Source: a bacterium (GTDB taxonomy: Bacteria; Verrucomicrobiota; Kiritimatiellia; UBA8416; CAMZLY01). From it: a stretch of 19,491 bases of DNA. Below the pieces are notes generated by a model. That model did no database searches, was not told the origin of the DNA, and was given only the letters and a program-made list of their open reading frames with translations. This document shows positions 5,119-15,400 of this stretch, piece by piece; within the stretch, counting starts at the first letter, position 1, and every line of letters starts with the position of its first letter. The position numbers and the translations under genes are program-made. Where the stretch lies: the NCBI GenBank assembly GCA_030632465.1, contig DAOVUR010000007.1, positions 1 through 19,491 on the forward strand, written 5' to 3'.

Positions 5119-7254
5119 TTACCTACTTAACAACACATGTTTGATTGATTCTGGCACAATCGCAAACTCTTCAGGCTCCATCGTATAGGTGGCACGCCCT
5201 CTAGTAAGTGATCTAATTACCGTTGAATATCCAAACAACTCCGCAAGCGGCACTCCCGCCTGTACAATTTGCATATCTCCGCGAGTCTCCATCCCCTTCA
5301 CTTTTCCGCGACGGGAATTTAGGTCGCCCAATACGTCGCCCATAACTTCGGCCGGCGTAACAATCTCAAGTGCCATAATCGGCTCAAGCAATTCAGGTCC
5401 AGCAGCGGTAACTGCCTCTCTTAATGCCATCACGGAAGCAGATCTAAATGCCACATCTGTAGACAATTCAGAATCACACGTTCCACCAACTACTTTCACC
5501 AATAGATCCACAAGCGTATAGTTTGCCAAAGCTCCCGTCATGATAACATCACGTAAGCCAGCCTCTATATCCTTTCGGAATGCCTGAGGAATAATATTAG
5601 TACTCACTTCAAAATCAATTTTCACACCCTCGCGCCTTGGCAAAGGTGATACTTCCAAAATCACACTCGCAACTTGGCGATTATCGCCAATCTCACGATC
5701 AAATTTATATTCAGCAGTTGCTGTCGTGGTAATTGTTTCATGATAAGCAACCATAGGCTTGCCTGTATTTGCTTCAACATTATACTCACGTTTCAAACGA
5801 TCCTTGATGATTTCAAGGTGCAACTCACCCATACCACTAATAACCTTCTGACCAGTATCTTCATTCACTTTAACGCAACAAGTAGGATCTTCTGCCGCCA
5901 TTGCGTCAAGTGCATCAACCAACTTATCACGATCAGCAGAACTTCTAGGCTCAATCGCCATAAAAATCACCGGTTCAGGAAACTTAATACGATCTAGCTC
6001 TACCGGCATATTCTCACTACAAAGCGTGTCACCTGTAGTGAAATTCTTAAGCCCGACAATAGCACCAATCTCACCTGCACAGATCATATCAACATCAGTT
6101 CGGTCATTAGCGTGTAGACGCAATAAGCGACTTACTCGCTCACGCTTACCTAAACGCGGATTAAAAATATTTGCACTTTTCTTGATAACACCTGAATAGA
6201 CTCGAACAAACGCCATCTTACCCATATAAGGATCATTAACAACTTTAAACACTAAAGCAGCCAAAGATGCACCATCATCAGCCACATATTTAAGTAAAGC
6301 ATCAGTCTTAGGGTGAACACCCTCTACTGGCGGCATATCCAATGGTGATGGCAGATAAGAGACAACTGCATCCATCAACTGCTGCACACCACGATTCTTA
6401 AGCGATGAACCACACAGAACTGGTAACATTTTACTCGCCAAAACAACACGGCGGATAGCAGCACGTAAAACGTCAGAATCAACATCTGGGTTTTCAAGAT
6501 ACGCTTCCAAGATCTCTTCATCAATCTCAGCGACAGACTCAATCAGATGTGCTCTTGCACGTTCTGCATCTGCACCAAGTTCGGCAGGTATAGCTTCAAC
6601 CACCATATCCGCACCTTTAGAAGACTCGTCATAACTGACAGCTTTTAGATCTATCAAGTCTATAACACCTTTAAAATTCTCTTCACTACCCCATGGTAAT
6701 TGCACTGGAACGGCATTTGAACCAAGACTCTTGCGCATATCCGCAACAACCATATCGAAATCAGCACCCATACGGTCCATCTTATTCACAAATGCAATAC
6801 GAGGCACTGAATAACGTTCTGCCTGGCGCCACACAGTCTCAGACTGAGGCTGAACTCCGCCAACACCACAAAACACGCCTATCGCACCATCCAGAACACG
6901 TAAAGAGCGTTCAACTTCAACCGTAAAATCAACATGTCCCGGAGTATCGATAATGTTAATCTGACAATCATTCCAGAAACAAGTTGTTGCTGCACTAGTA
7001 ATAGTAATGCCACGCTCTTTTTCCTGATCCATATAATCCATTACCGCAGTGCCATCATGCACCTCGCCAACTTTATATACTTTACCAGCGTAATAAAGAA
7101 TACGTTCAGTGGTAGTGGTCTTACCCGCATCAATGTGGGCAATAACGCCAATATTGCGAACCATGGATAGACCACGATCGCGCCCGTCAGCCTCGCTTAT
7201 TGCGTTGCCTGCCGTGCTTTTGCGTTTTTTGTTATTTTCCAAAGCCACTACCAT
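5119..7254 (-). CDS. fusA: Elongation factor G (EF-G), translocase GTPase
   Basis: Encodes a 711-residue EF-G, the cytosolic GTPase that drives tRNA-mRNA translocation and, with ribosome recycling factor, splits ribosomes. The GTPase motifs are intact: P-loop AHIDAGKT (residues 39-46), switch segment QEKERGITITSAATT (77-91), DTPGH (103-107, with catalytic His107) and NKMD (157-160). Domains II-V follow, including FKVVNDPYMGKMAFVRVYSG in domain II, GMGELHLEIIKDRLKREY in domain III and the LEPIM-LEIVTPAEVMGDVLGDLNSRRG segment in domain V. The amino terminus has about 20 residues more than E. coli EF-G before RNIG. A later Met31 (7164) would remove most of this but lacks a ribosome binding site, while the first ATG has an AGGA motif about 10 nt upstream. 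Whether it belongs to the EFG I or another subfamily cannot be decided by eye. Confidence 0.96.
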   Translation of the reverse strand: MVVALENNKKRKSTAGNAISEADGRDRGLSMVRNIGVIAHIDAGKTTTTERILYYAGKVYKVGEVHDGTAVMDYMDQEKERGITITSAATTCFWNDCQINIIDTPGHVDFTVEVERSLRVLDGAIGVFCGVGGVQPQSETVWRQAERYSVPRIAFVNKMDRMGADFDMVVADMRKSLGSNAVPVQLPWGSEENFKGVIDLIDLKAVSYDESSKGADMVVEAIPAELGADAERARAHLIESVAEIDEEILEAYLENPDVDSDVLRAAIRRVVLASKMLPVLCGSSLKNRGVQQLMDAVVSYLPSPLDMPPVEGVHPKTDALLKYVADDGASLAALVFKVVNDPYMGKMAFVRVYSGVIKKSANIFNPRLGKRERVSRLLRLHANDRTDVDMICAGEIGAIVGLKNFTTGDTLCSENMPVELDRIKFPEPVIFMAIEPRSSADRDKLVDALDAMAAEDPTCCVKVNEDTGQKVISGMGELHLEIIKDRLKREYNVEANTGKPMVAYHETITTTATAEYKFDREIGDNRQVASVILEVSPLPRREGVKIDFEVSTNIIPQAFRKDIEAGLRDVIMTGALANYTLVDLLVKVVGGTCDSELSTDVAFRSASVMALREAVTAAGPELLEPIMALEIVTPAEVMGDVLGDLNSRRGKVKGMETRGDMQIVQAGVPLAELFGYSTVIRSLTRGRATYTMEPEEFAIVPESIKHVLLSR

Positions 7255-7277
7255 CTTCTTAATCCTAAAACATTAAA

Positions 7278-7748
7278 CTACCATGCATAATGAGCAAAAG
7301 CTTTATTAGCCTGCGCCATTCTATGCGTATCATCTTTTTTCTTTATAACAGCACCTTGGTTGTTATAAGCATCCATCAGCTCCATAGCTACAGCGCGCTG
7401 CATAGGAATACCACGACGCCCCTTTGAAGATGAAATCATCCAGCGAATAGCCAAAGCTAGCTGACGATCGCGATTAACTTCAACCGGAACCTGGTACGTT
7501 GCACCACCAACACGACGAGATTTAACCTCGACACGTGGCTTCATGTTATCAACAGCACGAATCAAAACTTCCAACGGATCTTCAGACATCTTCTCTGTAA
7601 TTGTATTAAGTGCTCCATACACAATACGTTCAGCTGTAGTCTTCTTACCGCGTTCCATCACATAGTTAATAATCTTTGCGACAAGTTCGCTATTAAACTT
7701 TGGATCAGGAGTTACACTCCGTTTCTCTGCTCTTCGCCTTCTGGCCAT
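7278..7748 (-). CDS. rpsG: 30S ribosomal protein S7 (uS7)
   Basis: Encodes a 156-residue uS7, the primary organiser of the 30S head, contacting 16S rRNA near the decoding centre and the E site. In E. coli S7 represses its own str mRNA. Family features are MARRRRAEKR at the start, the FNSELVAKIINYVMERGKKTTAERIVYGAL helix region (about residues 18-47), the beta-hairpin VEVKSRRVGGATYQVPVEVNRDRQLALAIRWM (about 73-104) and the tail DTHRMAQANKAFAHYAW. The length equals the short (156 aa) bacterial form. A GGAG ribosome binding site lies 7 nt before the ATG. The 112 bp gap to rpsL contains a structured inverted repeat. fusA follows after 23 bp. Confidence 0.98.
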   Translation of the reverse strand: MARRRRAEKRSVTPDPKFNSELVAKIINYVMERGKKTTAERIVYGALNTITEKMSEDPLEVLIRAVDNMKPRVEVKSRRVGGATYQVPVEVNRDRQLALAIRWMISSSKGRRGIPMQRAVAMELMDAYNNQGAVIKKKDDTHRMAQANKAFAHYAW

Positions 7749-7769
7749 CTTTTACTCCGACATTATTTA

Positions 7770-7832
7770 ACTTTCTGTCAATTAAGTACCGTTCAACCAT
7801 CCGGATGAACCGTGCAAACACCGACAGAAAGT
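7770..7832 (-). promoter_or_regulatory. Nested inverted-repeat structure in the rpsL-rpsG gap, candidate S7-binding translational operator
   Basis: Perfect 10-bp arms (ACTTTCTGTC at 7770-7779 and its complement at 7823-7832) enclose 43 bp. That 43 bp holds a second stem: ACCGTTCA at 7788-7795 pairs with TGAACCGT-like sequence at 7806-7813, with one mismatch, around a 10-nt loop. On the transcript this gives an outer helix, an internal loop and an inner hairpin about 20 nt before the rpsG start. The gap (112 bp) is much longer than most in this operon. In E. coli the matching rpsL-rpsG intercistronic region is where S7 binds to control its own translation. The role here is inferred from position and structure; no sequence match to the E. 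coli site was established. Confidence 0.5.
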
Positions 7833-7860
7833 CAGAATTCTTTAAACAAATTTAGATGCA

Positions 7861-8235
7861 TCAACCTTTTGATTGCTTAACACCGTACTTAGAACGTCCT
7901 TGCTTGCGTCCTTCAACGCCCAAGCTATCCAGGGTACCACGCACAATATGGTAGCGCACACCTGGTAAATCGGCGACTTTACCGCCTCTGACTAATACTA
8001 CACTATGTTCCTGTAGATTATGACCTTCGCCAGGAATATACGCATTAACTTCAAAACCTGAAGTCAAACGTACTCTAGCAACTTTACGTAAAGCTGAGTT
8101 AGGTTTTTTAGGCGTCATTGTCTTTACCTGAAGACAAACACCACGTCTCTGAGGACACCCTACCAAGGCAGGACACTTAACTTTTTTACGTATTTTCTTA
8201 CGGCCTTTTCTAACAAGCTGATTAATTGTAGGCAT
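7861..8235 (-). CDS. rpsL: 30S ribosomal protein S12 (uS12)
   Basis: Encodes a 124-residue uS12 at the 30S decoding centre, which governs accuracy and streptomycin response. Canonical segments are MPTINQLVRKGRKKI, CPALVGCPQRRGVC (about residues 21-34), TPKKPNSALRKVARVRL (41-57), the YIPGEGHNLQEHS loop (66-78) and the DLPGVRYHIVRGTLD block (89-103). Lys43 is present. At position 88, Lys in E. coli and most bacteria, this protein has Ala (GGKVADLPG); the codon GCC is clear. Asp89, which RimO methylthiolates in some bacteria, is kept. The frame is open to a TTG at 8307 overlapping rpoC, but the ATG at 8235 gives the family start and has an AAGGAAAG ribosome binding site about 8 nt upstream. rpoC ends 68 bp upstream with no visible terminator between. 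Confidence 0.97.
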   Translation of the reverse strand: MPTINQLVRKGRKKIRKKVKCPALVGCPQRRGVCLQVKTMTPKKPNSALRKVARVRLTSGFEVNAYIPGEGHNLQEHSVVLVRGGKVADLPGVRYHIVRGTLDSLGVEGRKQGRSKYGVKQSKG

Positions 8236-8303
8236 ATTTTTTTCTTTCCTTATTTGACAAAAATGAGTCGGAATACTAACAGCATTCTTTAGGGGAGACA
8301 AGC

Positions 8304-11300
8304 TCAACCTAATAAATCTTGCAATTTTTTTTCTGCCTCAGTCTTATCTCTCACTTCATCTTCAGCTAATGGTTCCGCTAACGGTACCAGTTTAATATCA
8401 CGATACATGTGGAATCCGGTTCCGCCAGGAATCAGATGCCCCATAATTACATTTTCTTTAAATCCACGTAGGTTATCCTTTTTACCTAGTGTTGCAGCAT
8501 CAGTTAATACTCTTGTAGTATCCTGGAAGGACGCAGCCGAAATGAAACTTTCAGTTTCAAGCGACGCCTTAGTAATACCAAGTAGTGCTGGTGTTGCTTC
8601 TGCTGGACGCTTACCTTCACGTATTGCAGCCTCATTCTCTTCAAGAAAAGCCTGCTTCATGATCTGTTCGCCCCATAAGAAATCAGTATCGCCAGGATCA
8701 GTAATGCGAACTTTACGCAACATCTGCCTAACAATAATCTCGATATGTTTATCATTGATTTCTACACCCTGCAGTCTATATACCTGTTGCACTTCGCTAA
8801 CCAAGTACTCCTGCAACTCTTGTGGTCCACAGACCTCCAAGATTTCCTGAGGGACAACTGGTCCGTCAGTAAGTTGCTGTCCTTTACGTACGCGGTCACC
8901 CTTAAACACAACAATATGCTTGCCCATCGGGATAAGATGTTCTTCTGTACCACCCGTAATTTCATCACGAATAACAAGACATCTACGTCCACGCTGATTA
9001 GGCGAGAAGTCAACAATACCTTCAATCTTAGCAATTTCTGCAGCATCACGTGGCTGACGAGCCTCAAATAACTCAGCAACTCGTGGTAAACCACCAGTAA
9101 TATCCTTAGTCTTTGAATCCTTACGCGGAATCTTAGCTAACTGATCACCAGGCTTAACCTTGTCACCCTGTTTAGCAACAACATGAGCACCAGTAGGAAT
9201 ACTGTAAAAACCTAGAATCTCTTTACCGGAATCATCTTTAATCACAATCTGAGGATGCAAGTCTTCTTTACTTTCAAGAATAACAGTACCTTCTAGTCCC
9301 GTAACTTCATCAACTTCAGTCTTCATTGTGACATTGTTAACAAAATCATGGAACACAACTGTACCTTCCTGCTCAGCAAGAACTGGCACACTGTATGGAT
9401 CCCACTTGGCTATCATCTTATCAACTTTAACCTTATCGCCATCATCAACCAGAAGAATCGAACCTAAGTTCAGTGTATGTCGTTCTAGCTCAACACCATT
9501 ATCGGCATAAATACCGATAGCACCATTCTTATTAAGAACAACATGATCACCATCCTGATTACGAACTACGCGCAACTCATGATAACGAATAGAACCAGCG
9601 TTTTTACTGTTAATTTCAGGCTGTTTAAAACTTGTACTAGCAGTACCACCAATATGGAACGTACGCATAGTAAGCTGCGTGCCTGGCTCACCAATGGACT
9701 GAGCAGCAATAATACCAACAGCCGTACCGATCTCAACAGCAGTTCCAGTAGCCAAGTCGCGTCCATAACATTTTGCACAAAGCCCTGTTCGAGCCTCGCA
9801 TGTCAATACGCTACGCATTCTGACTTGAGTTACATTCTTGGCAAGAATTTCATCACATGCCTCTTCATTAACTTCATCGCCTGCTTTTACAATTACAGAG
9901 CCGTCAGGACATATTACATCTTCAAGAACTGTACGACCAAGTGTATGTGTACGCAATGTAGTAAGATCATCGTCACCATCACCACTTACAGTAGCTGTCA
10001 CGCCATTAACTGTCTTACAATCCTGCTCAACAATAATAACATCCTGCGATACATCTACCAATTTTCTGGTCAGATATCCAGCATCAGCTGTCTTCAACGC
10101 TGTATCAGCCAATCCTTTACGAGCACCATGGGTACTAATAAAGTATTCCAATACACTCAAGCCTTCACGGAAGTTAGAAATAATAGGACGCTCAATAATC
10201 TCACCAGAAGGTTTAGCCATCAATCCACGCATACCAGCGAGCTGACGAATCTGCTGACGACTTCCACGAGCCTTGGAGTCAACCATCATATAAACTGGGT
10301 TAATCTCACCACTATCAATATCATTCTCTTCAATTGAACGATACATAGAGTTAGAAATTGTCTCAGTAGCATCAGTCCAGATATCAATGATCTTGTTGTA
10401 GCGCTCACCATCAGTAATAATACCTTGACGATACTGATTATCAACCTCAGCTACCGAGCCCATTGCATTACCGATGATTTCCGGTTTATCTGTAGGAATA
10501 ATCATATCAACCATACCAATTGATACACCAGCCAAAGTTGCATGCTCAAAGCCAAGACTCTTTAACTTATCAAGAACCGTAACAGTTGCATTCTTACCGC
10601 TGATCTTATGGCACTGCCAAATAAGATTACCAAGTAACCCTTTATCAACAACCTTATTCACAAATCCCATACCTTCAGGCCATAATTCGTTAAATATAAC
10701 ACGCCCAACGGTTGTTTCAATCAACTTCAACTCTTTATCACCAAAAACTGTATCTTTGCCAAAATCTCGATTTACAAAGAGAATTTTATCGTGCAACATC
10801 AAGGATCTATCATCGTAAGCAACTCTTACCTCATCAGTGTTTCCTAGAATCGGCAAACGCTCCTTTTTAGCATTCTTTTTCTTAGAGAATTGATTAAGTT
10901 TATCCTTATGAGAAGGAGCTGTCATATAATAGATACCCAACGCAATATCCTGCGTAGGTGTCATGATAGAATTACCACTTGATGGCGAGAAGATGCTATT
11001 TGTTGACATCATCAACAATTTAGTCTCCATCTGAGCCTCAATCGATAACGGCACATGTACCGCCATCTGGTCACCATCAAAGTCAGCGTTAAAAGCAGTA
11101 CATACCAAAGGATGTATACGCAATGCATCACCCTCAACAAGTACTGGCTCAAAAGCCTGCATACTAAGTCTATGCAATGTTGGCGCACGGTTAAGCATAA
11201 CCGTCTTGCCACGTGTCACATCTTCAATAATATCCCAAACTTCTGGTGACTGTTTCTCAATAAGTTTTTTTGCACTACGCACAGTATGTGCAATACCAAG

Positions 11301-12464
11301 ATGCTTAAGACGCTTAATAATAAATGGCTCAAACAGAACTAATGCCATCTTTTTAGGCAGACCACACTGATGCAACTGAAGCTCAGGGCCAACCACAATT
11401 ACGGAACGACCAGAGTAATCAACACGTTTACCAAGCAAGTTCTGACGGAAACGTCCACCCTTACCACGAAGCATATCACTCAAAGACTTAAGAGGTCTAT
11501 TACCAGCACCTGTTACAGCACGTCCATGTCTTCCGTTATCAAATACAGCATCAACAGCCTCTTGCAACATCCGTTTTTCATTACGAATAATAACATCAGG
11601 AGTCTTCAACAATAATAGATTCTTCAAACGATTATTACGGTTAATTACGCGACGATACAGATCATTAAGATCAGATGTAGCAAAACGTCCACCTTCTAGC
11701 GGCACTAATGGGCGCAGATCTGGTGGAATTACAGGTAGCACTTCCAGAATCATCCACTCAGGACGTGTCTCACTGCGACGAAAACCTTCAACAGCCTTCA
11801 TACGCTTAGAAAGCTTCTTACGCGTCTGTTTACTGCGTGTTTTCTCGATATCTTCTTCCATTTGATCAATCAAGGCAGTCATATCAAGCTTACGTAAAAC
11901 ATCACGAATAGCCTCAGCACCCATACGCGCATCAAAACTATCGCCATATTTATCTTCAGCTTCACGATATTCAGTATCTGTAAGTAACTGTTTTTCCTTT
12001 AGTGGTGTATCACCTGGATCAATAACAATATAATCCTCATAGTAAAGAACACGTTCCAGGCTACTAGCAGTCATATCTAGCATTAGGCCGATTCTACTTG
12101 GTGTACATTTAAAGAACCAAATGTGCGATACAGGAACAGCCAGCTCAATATGAGCCAATCTTTCACGTCTAACACGCGAGACAGTAACCTCAACACCACA
12201 ACGGTCACAAATCACACCCTTGTGTTTAATTCTCTTATATTTCCCACAGCTACATTCCCAATCCTTAGTAGGTCCAAAAATGCGCTCACAAAATAATCCG
12301 CCACGCTCTGGCCTATAGGTCCTGTAGTTAATAGTCTCAGGATTCTTAACTTCACCACGACTCCACTCCCGAATACTATCAGGCGCAGCCAATGTTATCG
12401 ATACGTGATCGAATTTTTCATACTCAGATAAATCTGCTGATTCTTTTCCAGCGTAATAATTCAA
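8304..12464 (-). CDS. rpoC: DNA-directed RNA polymerase subunit beta', TTG start
   Basis: Encodes the 1386-residue beta' subunit of RNA polymerase, carrying the catalytic Mg-binding loop. Visible in order: KNPETINYRTYRPERGGLFCERIFGP, the first zinc site (Cys71, Cys73, Cys86, Cys89), RQNLLGKRVDYSGRSVIVVGPEL (switch/lid region), the active-site NADFDGDQ (residues 459-466, aspartates 461, 463 and 465), the second zinc site (Cys816, Cys889, Cys896, Cys899), and AQSIGEPGTQLTMRTFHIGG in the trigger loop region. The length is close to E. coli beta'. The start codon is TTG at 12464-12462. AGGGGG lies 7 nt upstream (12477-12472), and the nearest ATG is out of frame. It begins 14 bp after the rpoB stop, so the subunits are made from one message. 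The gene runs without terminator into rpsL. Confidence 0.98.
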   Translation of the reverse strand: MNYYAGKESADLSEYEKFDHVSITLAAPDSIREWSRGEVKNPETINYRTYRPERGGLFCERIFGPTKDWECSCGKYKRIKHKGVICDRCGVEVTVSRVRRERLAHIELAVPVSHIWFFKCTPSRIGLMLDMTASSLERVLYYEDYIVIDPGDTPLKEKQLLTDTEYREAEDKYGDSFDARMGAEAIRDVLRKLDMTALIDQMEEDIEKTRSKQTRKKLSKRMKAVEGFRRSETRPEWMILEVLPVIPPDLRPLVPLEGGRFATSDLNDLYRRVINRNNRLKNLLLLKTPDVIIRNEKRMLQEAVDAVFDNGRHGRAVTGAGNRPLKSLSDMLRGKGGRFRQNLLGKRVDYSGRSVIVVGPELQLHQCGLPKKMALVLFEPFIIKRLKHLGIAHTVRSAKKLIEKQSPEVWDIIEDVTRGKTVMLNRAPTLHRLSMQAFEPVLVEGDALRIHPLVCTAFNADFDGDQMAVHVPLSIEAQMETKLLMMSTNSIFSPSSGNSIMTPTQDIALGIYYMTAPSHKDKLNQFSKKKNAKKERLPILGNTDEVRVAYDDRSLMLHDKILFVNRDFGKDTVFGDKELKLIETTVGRVIFNELWPEGMGFVNKVVDKGLLGNLIWQCHKISGKNATVTVLDKLKSLGFEHATLAGVSIGMVDMIIPTDKPEIIGNAMGSVAEVDNQYRQGIITDGERYNKIIDIWTDATETISNSMYRSIEENDIDSGEINPVYMMVDSKARGSRQQIRQLAGMRGLMAKPSGEIIERPIISNFREGLSVLEYFISTHGARKGLADTALKTADAGYLTRKLVDVSQDVIIVEQDCKTVNGVTATVSGDGDDDLTTLRTHTLGRTVLEDVICPDGSVIVKAGDEVNEEACDEILAKNVTQVRMRSVLTCEARTGLCAKCYGRDLATGTAVEIGTAVGIIAAQSIGEPGTQLTMRTFHIGGTASTSFKQPEINSKNAGSIRYHELRVVRNQDGDHVVLNKNGAIGIYADNGVELERHTLNLGSILLVDDGDKVKVDKMIAKWDPYSVPVLAEQEGTVVFHDFVNNVTMKTEVDEVTGLEGTVILESKEDLHPQIVIKDDSGKEILGFYSIPTGAHVVAKQGDKVKPGDQLAKIPRKDSKTKDITGGLPRVAELFEARQPRDAAEIAKIEGIVDFSPNQRGRRCLVIRDEITGGTEEHLIPMGKHIVVFKGDRVRKGQQLTDGPVVPQEILEVCGPQELQEYLVSEVQQVYRLQGVEINDKHIEIIVRQMLRKVRITDPGDTDFLWGEQIMKQAFLEENEAAIREGKRPAEATPALLGITKASLETESFISAASFQDTTRVLTDAATLGKKDNLRGFKENVIMGHLIPGGTGFHMYRDIKLVPLAEPLAEDEVRDKTEAEKKLQDLLG

Positions 12465-12471
12465 GGTTCAT

Positions 12472-12477
12472 CCCCCT
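12472..12477 (-). promoter_or_regulatory. Shine-Dalgarno site deciding the TTG start of rpoC
   Basis: AGGGGG on the transcript strand lies 7 nt before the TTG that opens rpoC. An ATG that begins directly after this motif is in another frame, so this site supports TTG as the true start. Confidence 0.7.
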
Positions 12478-12478
12478 A

Positions 12479-15400
12479 TTAAAAAAGCTCTGTTTTTGAC
12501 TTCTCACCCTTAACCTTGATATCAAGGCAAAGACCGCGTAGCTCATTGATAAGCACTCTAAAGGATTCCGGCATACCGGCCGACAATGTATTCTCTCCTT
12601 TTACAATCGACTCATAAATACGCGTTCTTCCCGCTACATCATCACTCTTAACTGTCAAGAGTTCCTGCAACGTGTACGCGACACCATAAGCCTCAAGCGC
12701 CCAAACTTCCATCTCCCCAAGTCGCTGACCACCATACTGAGCTTTTCCGCCCAAAGGTTGCTGCGTAACAAGTGAATAAGGACCAACCGCTCGTGCATGA
12801 ATCTTGTCAGTCACGAGATGATGAAGCTTAAGCATATAAATTTCACCAACAACAACACGTTGATCAAACTTCTCGCCCGTACGTCCATCAAACAGCTCAG
12901 TTTTACCATCTGCCGGAAGATTTGCTTCTACAAGATATTCAGTAATCCGTTTTTCAGAGATGCCATCAAACACCTGCGTTGCCGCATTCATGCCAAGAAT
13001 TTTGCAAGCAGCACCTAAATGCGTTTCCAAAACCTGACCAACATTCATACGTGACGGTACACCTAGTGGATTCAATACGATATCAACCGCAGTTCCATCC
13101 GGTAAGAAAGGCATTTCGCAATCTGGCATAATACGGGAAACAACACCCTTATTACCATGACGACCAGCAAGCTTGTCACCAACATTAAGCTTCTTCTTGG
13201 CTGCGATATATACACGCACCTGCTTAATGATACCAGCATCTAACTCATCGCCGCTTTCAATACGATCAAGACCACGCTCACGATCTTCATTTAGATCAGC
13301 AAACTTAGGTGTAAACTCACCAATAATTTCATCAATCTTGATCTGAATAGGACTACTCTCGATATGAATATGCTCGCTACATGATGCAAGCTTACGTAAT
13401 AAAGTTTTTGTAATCTTGCGGTTAGCAGGAATAATTACTTCATCACTTTCAACATCTGTCACATCTAGAGGAATCTTTTCGCCTAATAAGATGTTACTTA
13501 AGGCCTCAGTAAGCTCTTCTGTTAGATCAGCTGTATTACGTTTGTAATCTTCTTTGATATTCTTGATCTGGCGCTTACGTTCCGCTGGTGTATCAGCAGT
13601 ACTGCTCTTCACTTCACGAGTAGCAGTAGTCTGAACATCAATTACAATACCTTTAACTCCACTTGGGACCGTCAAGGATGTATCGCGAACTTCAGCAGCT
13701 TTTTCACCAAAAATAGCTCGTAACAAACGTTCTTCTGGCGCTAACTCAGTTTCGCTCTTTGGAGTAATCTTACCAACCAAGATATCACCAGGCTTAACTC
13801 TTGCACCAATACGAATAACACCATCTGATCCGAGATTCTTTAGAGCCTCTTCGCCTACATTAGGTATATCCCTAGTAATCTCTTCTGGACCAAGTTTAGT
13901 ATCACGAGCCCCTACTTCGAAATCTTGAATATGAACAGATGTAAATACATCCTCACGAACAATACGCTCGCTCAGCAAAATAGCATCCTCAAAGTTATAT
14001 CCGCCCCAAGGCATAAATGCTACTGTCAAGTTCCTACCAAGTGCAAGCTCTCCGCCTTGTGTGGCAGGACCATCAGCAATTATAACACCCTTCTTAACCT
14101 TCTCCCCAATTGCAACAATTGGTGTTTGATTAAAACAGGTGCCAGCATTAGTGCGACGGAACTTCTGTAGATCATACACTCTAAAGGTATCTTCAGCAGC
14201 TTTCTTTGCAGGCATCTTACCATCATCACTTATAATGATCTTAGTAGCCGAAACGTAAGCAACTTTACCAGTCTTGCTAGCAACAACTGTCACACGCGAA
14301 TCACGCGCAACAACACCCTCAAGTCCTGTTGCCACATATGGTGCTTCTGCACGTAGCAGAGGCACAGCCTGACGCATCATATTTGAGCCCATCAACGCCC
14401 GGTTAGCATCATCATGCTCCAAAAACGGAATCAATCCAGCAGCAATACTGATAACCTGCTTTGGCGATACATCCATATACTGAACTTCACCACTAGGAAC
14501 TTCCAAGAAGTCTGTTCTATAACGTACAGCAACCTTCTTATTCACAAACTTGCCACTCTCAGTTAGAGGTGCATTTGCCTGTGCGATAACAAAAGTTTCT
14601 TCGATATCAGCAGAAAGATAATCAACCTCTGCGCTAACGCGACCATTGATCACTTTTCTATATGGACTTTCAATAAACCCATAATCATTCACCTTGGCAT
14701 AAATACCAAGAGAAGAGATAAGACCAATATTTGGTCCCTCAGGAGTTTCAATAGGACAGATACGACCATAATGACTACTATGTACATCACGAACCTCAAA
14801 ACCGGCACGTTCTCTACTTAAACCACCCGGTCCCAACGCACTTAAACGACGTTTATGCGCAAGCTCCGAAAGCGGATTTGTCTGGTCCATAAATTGACTT
14901 AACTGACTACGACCAAAGAAGTCCTGAATAACCGCAGAAAGTGATTTAGAATTCACTAGTTTCTGTGGAGTAAGCACACCCTTAGTAGGATCAAACAGTG
15001 TCATTCTTTCACGTACCAGACGTTCAGTACGCACCAAACCAACGCGACACTGGTTTTCTAGCAGTTCACCTATTGTACGAACACGACGACTACCAAGATG
15101 ATCAATATCATCTACCATAGCATCACCCTTACGTACAGAAATCAGATGGCGAATAGTCTCAACAATGTCAAGTTTATCAAGAACCCTAAGATCCTTGCCA
15201 ACCTCTCCCTCTAAACCAAGCTTCTGGTTGATCTTATGACGACCAACACGACCCAAATCATAACGACGTGGATCAAAGAATAAGCGACGTAACAACTGCT
15301 TAGCGTTTGAAGGTGTTGCAGGATCACCAGGACGCAAACGATGATAGATATCTTTCAATGCATCATCAGAATTCTGGTTTGGATCAGCAGTAACACTAAC

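Noticed and set aside
8236..8307. A 24-residue N-terminal extension of S12 starting at a TTG that overlaps the rpoC stop
   Set aside because: The added residues do not resemble the family, the ATG at 8235 matches the usual S12 start, and a good ribosome binding site lies before that ATG.
8762..9094. A 110-codon minus-strand frame inside rpoC in another phase
   Set aside because: It overlaps conserved rpoC coding sequence and shows no domain or motif, so it is a shadow frame.
9543..10337. A 264-codon frame on the plus strand inside rpoC
   Set aside because: It is antisense to well-conserved beta' sequence. Its Thr/Ser/Asn-rich product is typical of a shadow frame, and no ribosome binding site or family match was seen.
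15000..15120. Rifampicin-resistance type changes in rpoB
   Set aside because: Residues matching E. coli 513, 516, 526 and 531 are all of the sensitive type, so nothing suggests resistance.
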